A DNA stretch of 64,000 bases from RBG-16-34-14 sp963798865 (GCA_963798865.1 CAWCVZ010000004.1:496001-560000), one strand, 5' to 3'; numbered from the stretch's first letter, positions 42,836 to 53,118 are shown. Notes: generated by a model not told the origin, from the letters alone. Numbers and translations: made by a program.

Positions 42836-43498
42836 GTGAAAATAAAAGCTATAATAACCGGTTCAACAGGAATGGTAGGAGAAGGTGTTCTTTATGAGTG
42901 CCTCAATCATCCTGATGTAGAATCTGTTCTTGTAATTAACAGAAAAACCTGCGGCGTTTCTCATTCGAAATTAAAAGAGATTATTCATAGTGACTTTTAT
43001 GATTTATCAACTATTGAAGATCAGCTTAAAGAATATAATGCATGTTATTTTTGCCTTGGAACTACTTCCGTGGGGAAAAATGAAGAGACCTATACGCGGA
43101 TAACATTTAAACTAACCAAAGCATTTGCAGATACTTTAGCAAAGCTCAATCCTGATATGACTTTTTGTTATGTCTCGGGTACAGGAACTGACAGTTCTGA
43201 AAAAGGAAAAGTTATGTGGGCAAGAGTAAAAGGGAAAACAGAAAACTATCTTATTGAACTTTTCCCTAAAGCATATATGTTTCGCCCTGGATTAATATTG
43301 CCAATCAAAGGATTAAAAAATACTTTGACGCTTTATAAAATCTTTGCACCTATAGTGCCTGTAGTAAAATTTCTTTTTCCAAAATATGTTTGCACATTGA
43401 AAGAAATTGGAATAGCAATGGTTAATGCTGTAACTAAAGGATATGAGAAAAAGATTTTGGAATCTGCAGATATTAAATTATTAGCACAAATAAAATGA
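42836..43498 (+). CDS. NAD(P)-binding atypical SDR (TIP30/HTATIP2-like)
   Basis: This 220-residue Rossmann protein starts IKAIITGSTGMVGEGVLYECL (GxxGxxG) and continues with VLVINRKTCG, CYFCLGTTSVGK and FCYVSGTGTDSSEKGKVMWAR. The start codon is GTG. It lacks the classical YxxxK in the usual place, which fits the atypical TIP30/HTATIP2-like group. Substrate unknown. The stop overlaps the methyltransferase start by 4 bases, so the two are coupled. Confidence 0.82.
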   Translation: MKIKAIITGSTGMVGEGVLYECLNHPDVESVLVINRKTCGVSHSKLKEIIHSDFYDLSTIEDQLKEYNACYFCLGTTSVGKNEETYTRITFKLTKAFADTLAKLNPDMTFCYVSGTGTDSSEKGKVMWARVKGKTENYLIELFPKAYMFRPGLILPIKGLKNTLTLYKIFAPIVPVVKFLFPKYVCTLKEIGIAMVNAVTKGYEKKILESADIKLLAQIK

Positions 43499-44679
43499 GA
43501 GAATTCCAATACGAGTACAAACAAAAAGGTTTCTTTGCACAGGTTACCGGAAAGATGGAAACCATTTGCGAAGAAGAATTAAAAGAAATTGGGGCAACTG
43601 ATACCAAAGTCACATACAAGGGGGTTTACTTCAAAGCGGATATTCCCTCTTTATATAAAATTAACTATACATCACGACTTCTTTCACGGGTTCTCGCTCC
43701 ATTAATAACTTTTCCCTGCTACACCACAAGCACACTAATTCAACAAGCAAAGAAGATACACTGGGAGGATTTCTTATCGAATGAAAAAACATTTGCTATT
43801 AGTGCATCGGTTTCTAAAAGCAGGATTACGAATTCACTTTACTCATCTCAATGTTTGAAGGATGGGATTGTTGATTACTTCAGAGATAAATATGGAAAGC
43901 GCCCCAATGTTGAAATTGCGAATCCGGATGTGCGTTTTAATCTTCATATTGAAAAAGATACAGCAGTAATTAGTCTAGATACTTCTGGTGAATCTTTGCA
44001 CAAAAGAGGTTACAGGCTTCTTGCAGGTGAAGCTCCAATGCAGGAAACTCTTGCTGCTGCTATTATAAGATTAAGTAAATGGGATGTCGAAAATCCCTTG
44101 TGGGACCCGATGTGCGGCTCCGGAACAATTCTTTGTGAAGCATTAATGCATTACTGCAGAATACCAGCTCAGAAGCTTCGTAAGAAATTTGGTTTTATTA
44201 ATATGCCTGATTTTAATCGTACAATATGGAATAAAGTTAAAGAAGAAGCAGATAGTAAAATCCATCCCCTGCCGAGAGGAATTATTCTTGGAAGTGATAA
44301 ATCTCAGGAAGCAATAAAAGTTGCAAAGAATAATCTTTCTCATCTTCCCTATTCTGATTCAGTTGATCTTTCCTGCAAACATTTTCAGCAGGTAAAAGAG
44401 TTTAAGAACGGAACATTAATGACAAATCCACCGTATGGAATGAGGCTTGGCGAAATGAAAGAAGTTCAAGAGCTTTATAAAGAACTCGGTGATTTTCTTA
44501 AAACAAATTGTACAGGAACATCTGCATTCATCTATACAGGCAGTCAGGAATTGCGGAAATATATTGGACTTAAAACAACAAAACGAATTCCTCTTGACAA
44601 TGGGAAATTGCCAGGGGTGCTTTTGCAGATTGATAGTTATGAGGGAAGTAAAAAGAAAACTAAGAATAACTCTCTCTGA
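43495..44679 (+). CDS. THUMP-domain RNA methyltransferase (RlmL/Trm14-like)
   Basis: This 394-residue protein has an N-terminal THUMP domain (about 10-150: VTGKMETICEEELKEIGATD). A class I SAM-dependent methyltransferase follows, with the SAM loop WDPMCGSGTILCEAL and the catalytic TNPPYGMRLGE (N-P-P-Y, N2-guanine type). The family modifies guanine in 23S rRNA (RlmL, m2G2445) or tRNA. The length matches single-module RlmL proteins lacking the RlmK half. The start overlaps the previous stop (ATGA). Precise RNA site unconfirmed. Confidence 0.9.
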   Translation: MREFQYEYKQKGFFAQVTGKMETICEEELKEIGATDTKVTYKGVYFKADIPSLYKINYTSRLLSRVLAPLITFPCYTTSTLIQQAKKIHWEDFLSNEKTFAISASVSKSRITNSLYSSQCLKDGIVDYFRDKYGKRPNVEIANPDVRFNLHIEKDTAVISLDTSGESLHKRGYRLLAGEAPMQETLAAAIIRLSKWDVENPLWDPMCGSGTILCEALMHYCRIPAQKLRKKFGFINMPDFNRTIWNKVKEEADSKIHPLPRGIILGSDKSQEAIKVAKNNLSHLPYSDSVDLSCKHFQQVKEFKNGTLMTNPPYGMRLGEMKEVQELYKELGDFLKTNCTGTSAFIYTGSQELRKYIGLKTTKRIPLDNGKLPGVLLQIDSYEGSKKKTKNNSL

Positions 44680-45074
44680 ATCTTATAGCTGAATAATTTT
44701 AAAGCATCATTTCTCTGCTTCGGTTGTTCCGAAAAGATAAGAATCTTCTCTACTCTCCCCTCCCGTTTTTTTTCTACAGATGCAATTACAACTTTATAAT
44801 ATTTTTTACAATGAGATGAAATAAAGAAAAAAGTAATTGAATTAATTGGTTAATAGCAAAGAAGGAAAAATTCTACCGGGTATTAAATACATTTAAGTAA
44901 AAAAAAATTTATTACTCCAATCCAATAATTTTTATTATCCAATAAAAACAACCAGATACAACCCTATCACAGTATTATCTCTTTGGCATAATAGGTGACA
45001 CTCATTCAAAACGATACACAGCCCTGAAAGGCTGTTAATTATTGCTTCTTATTAAAGAACAAGGGAGAAAACAA
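44680..45074. other. Gene-free spacer with one hairpin
   Basis: No coding frame is convincing. ACAGCC-CTGAAA-GGCTGT (45018-45035) forms a 6-bp hairpin about 40 nt before the next start. Its CCTGAAAGG core resembles the small palindromes in the array near 42300. The rest is AT-rich without clear signals. Confidence 0.4.
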
Positions 45075-46475
45075 ATGAAAATCTTTTCTACTAGTATTCT
45101 GCTTACCTTACTTTCAATATTATTTTATACTGAAACTTCAGCAGCAACAATCTCAGGAAATATTTCCTATTCAGGCTCATCAACAGAAGAAATATCTGTT
45201 GCTGTTTTTACTGATGCAAACCTTAACTCCAGCCCGATTGCATTTGCACAAATTGCTGCCCCCGGGAATTATTCAGTAACAGACCTTCAAGATGGTGTTT
45301 ATTATATAGTTTCCGTAATGGGCATATCACAGGAAGGAGAAATAGAGTTAACTGATCCATGGGGTGTTTATGGTTCATTGGGAAACCTGACACCAATAAC
45401 AATTACAGGAGGAGTTGATGTTTCCGGTATTGATATAACATTAGTTGATGGATCAATAGAAAATCCAAATCCATTTTATATATATTATATTACTCCGGTT
45501 CAAACACTACAGCTACCTGAAGCTACACAAAGCGGTGTTGACCCTGCTATTTATTCCGACGGCACTTCTATTTACTTGTACAAACATGATTATGGAGGAG
45601 CTGCAAGCGCTAAAATATTTACCATCAACGCTTCTACTGGTGAAGTTATCTTAACTACAATTCTATCTTTGGAAAGCAGCCCAAATAAGATTTGCTGGAT
45701 AGATGCACTGACTTTTCTTAATGGTGATCTCTGGGTAAACGGCGGATATGGCGATCCATCAGGCTCCGGAGGAGTTGTTGGAATATTCAAAATAAATATT
45801 TCGAACAGTACCTCATTTAACCAGATACCAGCAAGATCAGAAGTTGCTTTAGGAGATGGTTTGACAAGTGATGGAACAAACTTATATGCCCGTATTAGTG
45901 TATCAGATGTTTACGGTATAATCAAGTTTATTCCGAGTCAAGTTTCTGAAATTCCCTCATCAATGTTTATCGAATATAATAATCCGCCGAAAAGCTTCTG
46001 CTTTGGAGATGGTTTCCTTTGGGTGGGAACTGATAAAGTTGAGAAAATTGATCCTGAGAATGGAAATATGCTTGGACGCTATGACGTAAATCCCAGAGCT
46101 GCACACCTTTATTTCAATGAAATGTTATGGCAGTATAATGAGGATAATAATACGCTGCTGGCATATAGTCTAAGTTCAGTTGGTGTTGAAAAGGGAAAAG
46201 ACATTCTGCCGACAAATTATTCATTATCACAGAATTATCCGAATCCATTTAACCCGTCAACTATTATCAGGTATTCAATTCCTGAAAATAGTTTAGTTGT
46301 GTTAAAGGTATTTGATGTTCTAGGAAATGAAACAGCTATACTTGTGAATGAAGAGAAACCTGCCGGAGAATATGAAATTGATTTCAATGCATCACAATTC
46401 TCAAGTGGAATTTATTTCTATAAACTCCAAACAGAAAATTATACAGTTACTAAAAAGATGATACTGATAAAATAA
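45075..46475 (+). CDS. T9SS-exported beta-propeller-like surface protein
   Basis: This protein of about 466 residues has a signal peptide (MKIFSTSILLTLLSILFYTETSA). A beta-sandwich region with ISGNISYSGSSTEEISVAVFT follows, resembling carboxypeptidase-regulatory domains. A propeller-like central part carries the repeats SDGTSIYLYKHDYGG and SDGTNLYARISVSD. The end is a T9SS type A sorting domain (SLSQNYPNPFNPSTIIRYSIP ... TKKMILIK). AAGGGAG precedes the ATG by 8 nt. Exported to or beyond the outer membrane; function unknown. Confidence 0.82.
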   Translation: MKIFSTSILLTLLSILFYTETSAATISGNISYSGSSTEEISVAVFTDANLNSSPIAFAQIAAPGNYSVTDLQDGVYYIVSVMGISQEGEIELTDPWGVYGSLGNLTPITITGGVDVSGIDITLVDGSIENPNPFYIYYITPVQTLQLPEATQSGVDPAIYSDGTSIYLYKHDYGGAASAKIFTINASTGEVILTTILSLESSPNKICWIDALTFLNGDLWVNGGYGDPSGSGGVVGIFKINISNSTSFNQIPARSEVALGDGLTSDGTNLYARISVSDVYGIIKFIPSQVSEIPSSMFIEYNNPPKSFCFGDGFLWVGTDKVEKIDPENGNMLGRYDVNPRAAHLYFNEMLWQYNEDNNTLLAYSLSSVGVEKGKDILPTNYSLSQNYPNPFNPSTIIRYSIPENSLVVLKVFDVLGNETAILVNEEKPAGEYEIDFNASQFSSGIYFYKLQTENYTVTKKMILIK

Positions 46476-46482
46476 AATTTGA

Positions 46483-46509
46483 AGGGGTGTCTTTAGCAAA
46501 GGCACCCCT
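46483..46509 (+). terminator. Stem-loop terminator after the T9SS gene
   Basis: AGGGGTG pairs with CACCCCT, with an inner CTTT/AAAG stem. It lies 8 nt after the stop codon. No long T tract follows, so efficiency is uncertain. Confidence 0.6.
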
Positions 46510-46652
46510 AATTCAATCGTCGATAATCAACCGATAAATAAATTTGCATACCTTTGATAAAAACAAGAATTGAAGCAGAACCATAATATATTTTGTAAAT
46601 TATAGCCAGTTATAATTTCAACTTCGTGAATTTTTATTTGGAAAAAAATAAT

Positions 46653-48662
46653 ATGAAAAAGCTGCTTTTCTTTTCTGTTACAGTTTTTCTGCTTTCATCA
46701 AATCATATTTACTCTCAAATAAAGGAACAAAAAAAAGGAAGTCCGCCAAACCCGACTTTACGTCATGAAGTTAAAGATGATGATTATATTCCGGATTTAA
46801 GGGAAAGCCAGGAAAGATCACCTGCTTATCGCTATTCAATGAATAATATCGTAACCGTCCAGGTAAACGTTGATGGGAACGGGTTGAATATAGTTGGAGA
46901 TGCTGCAAACGAACCCTCAATTGCTGTTGATCCAAATAATAAAAACAGGATTTCAATAGGATGGAGACAGTTCAATTCAGTCAACAATAATTTTCGTCAG
47001 GCTGGGTATGGATTTACAACTAATGGCGGAGAGACGTGGACATTTCCTGGTGTAATACAACCGGGTGTATTCCGGTCAGACCCGGTACTGGATAATGATA
47101 TTGATGGAAATTTTTATTATAACAGTTTGACAAATGACCCTGATTTTTATTGTAAAGTATTTAAATCTAGCAATGGTGGAGCAGCTTGGGATGGCGGCAC
47201 AGACGCGCATGGCGGAGATAAACAATGGATGACAATAGACAAAACTAATGGATCCGGGCTTGGACATATATATGCATTCTGGACTTCAGATTTCAGCGTC
47301 TGTACACCTGGTTTTTTTACACGTTCGACTGATAATGGTGTAAGTTTTGAAGACTGTATTATAATCCCCGATGATCCTTTCTGGGGTACCCTTGCCGTTG
47401 GGCCCGGAGGTGAGCTTTATATTGGCGCTGCAAGCGGATTTGATTTCCTTGTTGCAAAATCTACAAATGCACAAAACTCAGCTTCAATAGTAACATGGGA
47501 TATGGCAACAGTTGTTAATCTGGATGGTTCTATTTCATATGGCGGAGAACCCAATCCCGGAGGTTTGCTGGGACAAACATTAATAGCAGTTGATACTTCC
47601 AACGGACCTTATAACGGTAACGTTTATTTATTATGCTCTGTTGATCGAAATTCTGTTTCCGATCCTGCAGATGTTATGTTTACCCGAAGCACAAACGGAG
47701 GCACAAGCTGGAGTTCCCCAACTAAAATTAATGATGATGCCGGTACTTCGGCATATCAATGGTTCGGCACAATGTCGGTCGCACCAAACGGACGTATTGA
47801 TGTAGTCTGGCTGGACACCCGTGATAATCCCGAAGGTGATATTTCAGCCTTATATTACTCAAACTCTAAAGATGGAGGCGTAAGCTGGTCAACAAATGAA
47901 AGACTATCGGAATATTTCAATTCTCATCTTGGCTGGCCAAACCAAAATAAAATGGGAGATTACTTCGATATGATTTCCGATAGTAACGGTGCATATTTGG
48001 CTTGGGCAGCTACCTTTAATAATGAGCAGGATGTTTATTACAGCTACATAACTGATACAACAGGCACTGTTCCAGTGGAACTTATTTCATTCTCGGCTTC
48101 TGCTGCAGCGAATATTGTTATACTTGAATGGTCAACAGCCACTGAATTAAATAACCACCTCTTTGAAATTGAGAAAAGTTTTGATAAAACTGATTGGAGA
48201 ACAATTGGTTTTATAAAAGGAAATGGAACAACATCGGAACCACATCATTATTCTTATTCAGATAAATTTTCTGGAATAGTATCATCCAGGCTTTATTACA
48301 GACTAAAACAAATAGACTTTAACGGCAGTTTTAAATACTCAGGTATTGTAAAAGTTGAAATCGCTCCATTTGAATTTTCACTTTCACAAAACTACCCTAA
48401 CCCTTTTAATCCCGGGACAACGATTAGTTACCAAATACCGGCAAATAGTTTTGTAACATTAAAAGTTTATGATGTATTAGGAAATGAAATTGTAACCCTT
48501 GTTAATGAAGAAAAGGTAGCTGGTGAATATAAAGTTGAATTTGATGCTTCAGACATACCTAACATTGCATCCGGAATTTATTTTTGTAAACTGCAAGCCA
48601 CGCCTTTCGGCGGGAAAGCAGAAAATTATACGTCAACGAAGAAGATGCTTCTGTTAAAGTAG
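46653..48662 (+). CDS. T9SS-exported sialidase/BNR-repeat-like protein
   Basis: This secreted protein of about 669 residues has a signal peptide (MKKLLFFSVTVFLLSSNHIYS). A six-bladed propeller-like body shows BNR/Asp-box elements: TTNGGETWTF, KSSNGGAAWDGG, RSTNGGTSWSSP and NSKDGGVSWSTN. A linker domain follows (VELISFSASAAANIVILEWST), and then a T9SS sorting domain (LSQNYPNPFNPGTTISYQIP). Asp-box propellers occur in sialidases and many binding proteins. No sialidase catalytic RIP/Arg triad is evident, so enzymatic activity is not claimed. The sorting domain carries an eight-residue insert (ATPFGGKA) before the terminal TSTKKMLLLK. Confidence 0.82.
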   Translation: MKKLLFFSVTVFLLSSNHIYSQIKEQKKGSPPNPTLRHEVKDDDYIPDLRESQERSPAYRYSMNNIVTVQVNVDGNGLNIVGDAANEPSIAVDPNNKNRISIGWRQFNSVNNNFRQAGYGFTTNGGETWTFPGVIQPGVFRSDPVLDNDIDGNFYYNSLTNDPDFYCKVFKSSNGGAAWDGGTDAHGGDKQWMTIDKTNGSGLGHIYAFWTSDFSVCTPGFFTRSTDNGVSFEDCIIIPDDPFWGTLAVGPGGELYIGAASGFDFLVAKSTNAQNSASIVTWDMATVVNLDGSISYGGEPNPGGLLGQTLIAVDTSNGPYNGNVYLLCSVDRNSVSDPADVMFTRSTNGGTSWSSPTKINDDAGTSAYQWFGTMSVAPNGRIDVVWLDTRDNPEGDISALYYSNSKDGGVSWSTNERLSEYFNSHLGWPNQNKMGDYFDMISDSNGAYLAWAATFNNEQDVYYSYITDTTGTVPVELISFSASAAANIVILEWSTATELNNHLFEIEKSFDKTDWRTIGFIKGNGTTSEPHHYSYSDKFSGIVSSRLYYRLKQIDFNGSFKYSGIVKVEIAPFEFSLSQNYPNPFNPGTTISYQIPANSFVTLKVYDVLGNEIVTLVNEEKVAGEYKVEFDASDIPNIASGIYFCKLQATPFGGKAENYTSTKKMLLLK

Positions 48663-48808
48663 GATTACAAATAAATCTTAGTCATCTCACCTCTTAACTT
48701 CTCCCGATGGTGAAACACCTTGTTATCTATATTTCTTTCCAGGATTTCTACTTGCTTTAAGAAAAAGACTTGAATAATTTATTATCAAGTGATAAGATTT
48801 AAATTGTT

Positions 48809-51800
48809 ATGAATTTATTGATTACAAAATTACTGATAATAATATTTTTTACAACATCACTTGTTTATGATCTTCAGGAGCAGCAATCTCATAATTCATC
48901 CGGTCAAACAAGAGAAAGATTTGATTTAATAGGTCTTGAGCAGGGACTATCTCAATCTACAATTAACACGATTGTACAGGATGCATTTGGTTTTATGTGG
49001 TTTGGAAGTGATGATGGTTTAAATCGTTATGATGGATATACAATTTCAGTTTTCAGACATGATCCAACCGATTCAACTTCAATTGCAGATAATACGATAA
49101 CCTGTATGCTCAGCGACAGGAAAGGAGACCTCTGGATCGGAACTATGTATGGCGGACTCAACCGGTTTGTTTTACATGAGAACAGATTCATTCATTACAA
49201 ACATTCGGAAAGCAACCCGGAAACAATCAGTGAAAATTATATCACTTCCCTGTTTGAAGATTCAAACGACAACTTGTGGATAAGTACGAGAAATAAAGGA
49301 TTGAACAGGTTTAATCCGTCAACAGGAAAATTTCTTCATTATGAATCTGACAGAGAAAATAATTTAAGTATCAGCAGTAATGAAACCTGGTCAATCTGTG
49401 AAGATCATTCTGGAGATATCTGGATTGCGACTGCGGATGGATTATCAAGACTAAAAGGAAATTTTATTTCAAAAGGCGATAAGGAAGCAGATATTAAATT
49501 TTTAAGTTACCGGAATAATGCCTCAAATAAACACAGCTTAAGCAATAATGGGATCCGTTCTGTTTATGTTGACAAGAAAGGAATTCTATGGGCTGGTACA
49601 TATAATGGTGTTTTGAATTCTTTTGATGAACAAAATAATATCTTCAAAAGATATTTCCTGCACGATGATAAACCTGATAAACAGGTAAAATGCATGATCA
49701 CATCAATATGTGATGATTCAAAAGGGAATTTATGGATTGCTTCGGAAGATGGAATAAAAATATTTGATAGGGATAAAAAAATATTCCGGGATAAAATTCC
49801 TGATATCGCAAACATACTTTTTTCAAGCAAGTCAGGAATAATTTGGATAGGAACTTATAACCGCGGTGTTTTGGTTTATGATTGGCGAAGGAACCAGTTC
49901 AGGAATTATGATATTGAAAATATTTTCCCGAACAATGAGAGCGGCAACATGATTATATCAATGCACAAAGAAACAAACGGGAATCTCTGGATTGGAACCT
50001 GGAACGGCGGCTTATACAGGTTAGATAACGAACGTAAAAAAGTTACAAGTTACAATCTAATCCCGAAGGATGAAAATAATTTTAATACGGGTAAAATATT
50101 TTCACTATCAGAATCAAAAGGAGGAAATATATGGATTGCAGCAGGAGGTGCCGGACTTTTTCTGTTTAATAAATCGACAGGTCGTGCATTAAAAATGAAT
50201 GATAATTCTGCTGGCGGCAATAAAAATTTTTCACAGATTTTCAGAGCTTATGAAGACAGGAATAGTAAAATATGGATCGGTACAGATAATGGATTTTACA
50301 GCTTCGATATAAAAACAAAAAAATTCAGTCGTCTCCTTCCTAATGAAAATAATCCGGGTAAATTTTTTGTAATTGTAATCCACGAAGATACATTTGGCGA
50401 GATATGGATAGGTACACAGGATAATGGTCTTTACCGCTTCATCCCTCAACAAAACCTTTTTAAGAAATATTCATTAACCGGAAAATATAGTTCAAATATT
50501 TTTAATAACAATGTGTATTCCGTTTACAGGGATTCTTCAGGTATAGTGTGGACAGGAACATGGGGCGGCGGATTAAATCGCCTTGACCCGGAAACCGGGG
50601 CTGTAAAAAATTACACACATAAACAAGGTTTACCTAACGATGTAATTTACAGCATCCTGCCAGATAAATCCGGAAACCTGTGGTTAAGTACAAATAAAGG
50701 AATTTCTAAATTCAACACAGCTTCAGAAACATTTATTAATTTTGATGTAAAGGACGGACTGCAGGCAAATGAGTTCAGCCAGGGCGCTTATTTTGAAGAT
50801 TCTAACGGTGAGTTATTTTTTGGAGGTATAAAAGGATTCAATTCATTTTTCCCTGAAGATATCGGGAAAAATAATTATGTCCCCCCTGTTTATTTAACCA
50901 CATTAAAAGTCTTTAACAAAACACTTCCTCTCCCAAATCCTGTCACCAATGGAAAATCAATTGAGCTCTCTTATTCGCAGAATTTTTTCTCATTTGAGTT
51001 TGTTGCACTAAATTATACTTCTCCGGATAAAAACCAGTATGCCTATATGCTCGAAGGATTTGATAAAGAATGGCATACAGTAAATGCCTCTCAAAGGTTT
51101 GGAAGTTATACAAACCTTGATCCCGGTAAATATATCCTAAAAGTAAAAGGTTCTAACAATGATGGAGTATGGAATGAAACTGGTTCTATGATTTCAATTA
51201 TTGTTACTCCTCCGTTCTGGATGACATGGTGGTTCAGCGGAATTGTAATTGCAGCTTTTCTTTCTATTGGTCCGATCTTCTATTACCAGAGGGGAAAAAC
51301 ATTAAAAAAAGAAAAAGAACATCAGCAGGAAATTTCAAGACGGATGATTGAAAAACAAGAGGAGGAAAGAACCCGGATTGCACAGGAAATGCATGACGGA
51401 CTCGGGCAGGAACTTCTTATTATTAAGAACAGGTCCTTGCTGGCTTTACAAAAACCAGGAGTTAATGAAGCTATTGAAAAAGATCTCAGGCAAATTTCCG
51501 ATGATGCCTCAAAAGTGCTTAGGTCAATCCGTGATATCTCTCATAATCTTCGCCCGCCGGAGTTGGATAGACTTGGATTAACCGAAACTTTACGTTCGAT
51601 TCTTCTTACAGTAAGAGAATCTGCAAAAATAAAAGTAAATGGGGAGGTTGAAGGGATAGATGGACTTTTACCTGCTAACGGGGAAATCAGCATTGTAAGG
51701 ATTGTCCAGGAAGCTTTGGGAAATATTATTAAACATTCCGAAGCAACAGAATGCGGTATCTATATTAACAGGGATAACAATCATATACAGCTTGATATTA

Positions 51801-51985
51801 ATGATAACGGCAAAGGATTCAACTCAAGCCTTTCTAAAAATAAATCTTCTGGGCTTGGACTGACAGGTATATCCGAGCGGGTAAGAATTCTGGCGGGAAC
51901 ATTTGATATTGATTCATTTGCCGGAAAAGGAACCCGATTAAAAATCAGAATTCCTGTTCAAACAGTAAAAAATAATTTATGTTAG
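48809..51985 (+). CDS. Membrane sensor histidine kinase with extracytoplasmic beta-propeller (two-component propeller type)
   Basis: This 1058-residue protein has an N-terminal signal/anchor and then two seven-bladed propellers of Reg_prop repeats (recurring DSKGNLWIGTxxGGL-type blades, about residues 30-690). A Y_Y_Y domain follows at about 720-790 and one transmembrane helix at about 807-829 (WWFSGIVIAAFLSIGPIFYY). A coiled coil leads to a HisKA_3 dimer with His862 (MHDGLGQELL) and HATPase at about 950-1055 (NDNGKGF, GLGLTGISERV). It resembles the hybrid polysaccharide-sensing regulators of Bacteroidota but is separate from its response regulator. The ligand is outside the cell. It overlaps the regulator gene by 7 bases. 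Confidence 0.92.
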   Translation: MNLLITKLLIIIFFTTSLVYDLQEQQSHNSSGQTRERFDLIGLEQGLSQSTINTIVQDAFGFMWFGSDDGLNRYDGYTISVFRHDPTDSTSIADNTITCMLSDRKGDLWIGTMYGGLNRFVLHENRFIHYKHSESNPETISENYITSLFEDSNDNLWISTRNKGLNRFNPSTGKFLHYESDRENNLSISSNETWSICEDHSGDIWIATADGLSRLKGNFISKGDKEADIKFLSYRNNASNKHSLSNNGIRSVYVDKKGILWAGTYNGVLNSFDEQNNIFKRYFLHDDKPDKQVKCMITSICDDSKGNLWIASEDGIKIFDRDKKIFRDKIPDIANILFSSKSGIIWIGTYNRGVLVYDWRRNQFRNYDIENIFPNNESGNMIISMHKETNGNLWIGTWNGGLYRLDNERKKVTSYNLIPKDENNFNTGKIFSLSESKGGNIWIAAGGAGLFLFNKSTGRALKMNDNSAGGNKNFSQIFRAYEDRNSKIWIGTDNGFYSFDIKTKKFSRLLPNENNPGKFFVIVIHEDTFGEIWIGTQDNGLYRFIPQQNLFKKYSLTGKYSSNIFNNNVYSVYRDSSGIVWTGTWGGGLNRLDPETGAVKNYTHKQGLPNDVIYSILPDKSGNLWLSTNKGISKFNTASETFINFDVKDGLQANEFSQGAYFEDSNGELFFGGIKGFNSFFPEDIGKNNYVPPVYLTTLKVFNKTLPLPNPVTNGKSIELSYSQNFFSFEFVALNYTSPDKNQYAYMLEGFDKEWHTVNASQRFGSYTNLDPGKYILKVKGSNNDGVWNETGSMISIIVTPPFWMTWWFSGIVIAAFLSIGPIFYYQRGKTLKKEKEHQQEISRRMIEKQEEERTRIAQEMHDGLGQELLIIKNRSLLALQKPGVNEAIEKDLRQISDDASKVLRSIRDISHNLRPPELDRLGLTETLRSILLTVRESAKIKVNGEVEGIDGLLPANGEISIVRIVQEALGNIIKHSEATECGIYINRDNNHIQLDINDNGKGFNSSLSKNKSSGLGLTGISERVRILAGTFDIDSFAGKGTRLKIRIPVQTVKNNLC

Positions 51986-52629
51986 AAAAATCTACACTAA
52001 TTATTGCCGATGACCATCCTTTAATGCGCAGAGGATTAAAAGATATTATTTACAGCAGTAATAACTGGAATGTAATCGGAGAAGCAGGAGATGGTGAAGC
52101 CGCACTTGAATTAATTGAAAAGCTGAAACCATCCGCTGCAATCATTGATATTGATATGCCGAAATTGAATGGTCTGGAAGTAGTTAAAATAATAAATCAA
52201 AAAAAAATACCTGTTAAAGTTATAATCCTTACAATGTATGATAAAGAAACTATTTTTAACAGAGCAATGGATCTTGGTGTTATGGGCTATGTTTTAAAAG
52301 ATTCTGCTGTTACAGAAGTAGTTGAAGCATTGAAGAATATTACTTCCGGGAAATATTATATAAGCCCTTCATTTTCAGATTTCTTATTAAAGAGAGGACA
52401 TTACAATCCTGAAGAAAATACTGCAGTAGGGATTTCCAGGTTAACTTCTACTGAAAGAAAAATACTGAAAATGATTTCAAACAATATGACAACCAAAGAA
52501 ATTGCTAATGAATTATTTATAAGCATCCGCACTGTTGAAACACACAGGACAAATATATGCAATAAACTGGATCTTCACGGAACAAATGCGCTTCTCCGTT
52601 TTGCTTTAAGCAACCAGGACCTGCTTTAG
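51979..52629 (+). CDS. NarL/LuxR-family response regulator
   Basis: This 216-residue protein has an N-terminal receiver domain with Asp57 (IIDIDMPKLNG) as the phosphoacceptor, conserved Thr and Lys (LTMYDK, VLKDS) and a C-terminal LuxR-type HTH (LTSTERKILKMISNNMT then TKEIANELFISIRTVETH). HisKA_3 kinases pair with this class. It overlaps the kinase gene by 7 bases and should be its partner. Targets may include the nearby T9SS propeller genes. Confidence 0.93.
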   Translation: MLEKSTLIIADDHPLMRRGLKDIIYSSNNWNVIGEAGDGEAALELIEKLKPSAAIIDIDMPKLNGLEVVKIINQKKIPVKVIILTMYDKETIFNRAMDLGVMGYVLKDSAVTEVVEALKNITSGKYYISPSFSDFLLKRGHYNPEENTAVGISRLTSTERKILKMISNNMTTKEIANELFISIRTVETHRTNICNKLDLHGTNALLRFALSNQDLL

Positions 52630-52638
52630 AAAAAATTT

Positions 52639-52668
52639 AAGTACTACCACGTAGAGAAATACGTACTT
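52639..52668. promoter_or_regulatory. Nested inverted repeat upstream of the CheY-like gene
   Basis: AAGTAC (52639-52644) pairs with GTACTT (52663-52668). Inside it ACGTA (52649-52653) and TACGT (52660-52664) form a second inverted repeat. It is a candidate operator for the NarL-type regulator encoded just upstream, which binds inverted heptamers in known systems. Inference by position. Confidence 0.4.
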
Positions 52669-52727
52669 CCCTTTATTGAATTCAATAAGTATTAATTGAA
52701 TTTTTCAAATTAAAAAAACTGCTTAAT

Positions 52728-53063
52728 ATGAAATTCCTTATAGTCGATGATAACTCGGGGATGCGTCAGATAATCAGGCAGACTGTATGTGTTAATGGAG
52801 ATATATTTATTGAATGCAGCAATGGAAACGAAGCTCTTTCTCTTTATGCATATCATAAACCTGATTATGTGCTTATGGATATACAGATGAAAGGGATTGA
52901 CGGTATAAAAACAACCCGGAAGATTTTAGAAAAATTTTCTAACGCAAGGATAATAATTATAACAGATTATGATACACCAGCTTTCCGCTCAGCGGCAAAA
53001 AGAGTTGGAGCTTACGGATTTGTTTCAAAAGAAAATCTTATCGATGTAAAAAAATATATATGA
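52728..53063 (+). CDS. Receiver-only (CheY-like) response regulator
   Basis: This 111-residue single receiver domain has an acidic pocket (FLIVDDNSGMR), phosphoacceptor Asp51 (VLMDIQMKGIDG), Thr (IITDYD) and the conserved Lys (GFVSKENL). No output domain is fused. It could act as a phosphate sink or a partner protein for the propeller kinase next door. It ends slightly short of the usual 120-130 residues. An inverted repeat lies in the short spacer upstream. Confidence 0.88.
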   Translation: MKFLIVDDNSGMRQIIRQTVCVNGDIFIECSNGNEALSLYAYHKPDYVLMDIQMKGIDGIKTTRKILEKFSNARIIIITDYDTPAFRSAAKRVGAYGFVSKENLIDVKKYI

Positions 53064-53118
53064 ATTTAAACCTCAATTAATGAAATAATAATTCTTTAAC
53101 AATTAAAAAGGTAATGTT

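Noticed and set aside
46653..48662. Active sialidase
   Set aside because: Asp-box-like blades are present, but no RIP motif or arginine triad could be identified, so only the propeller fold is supported.
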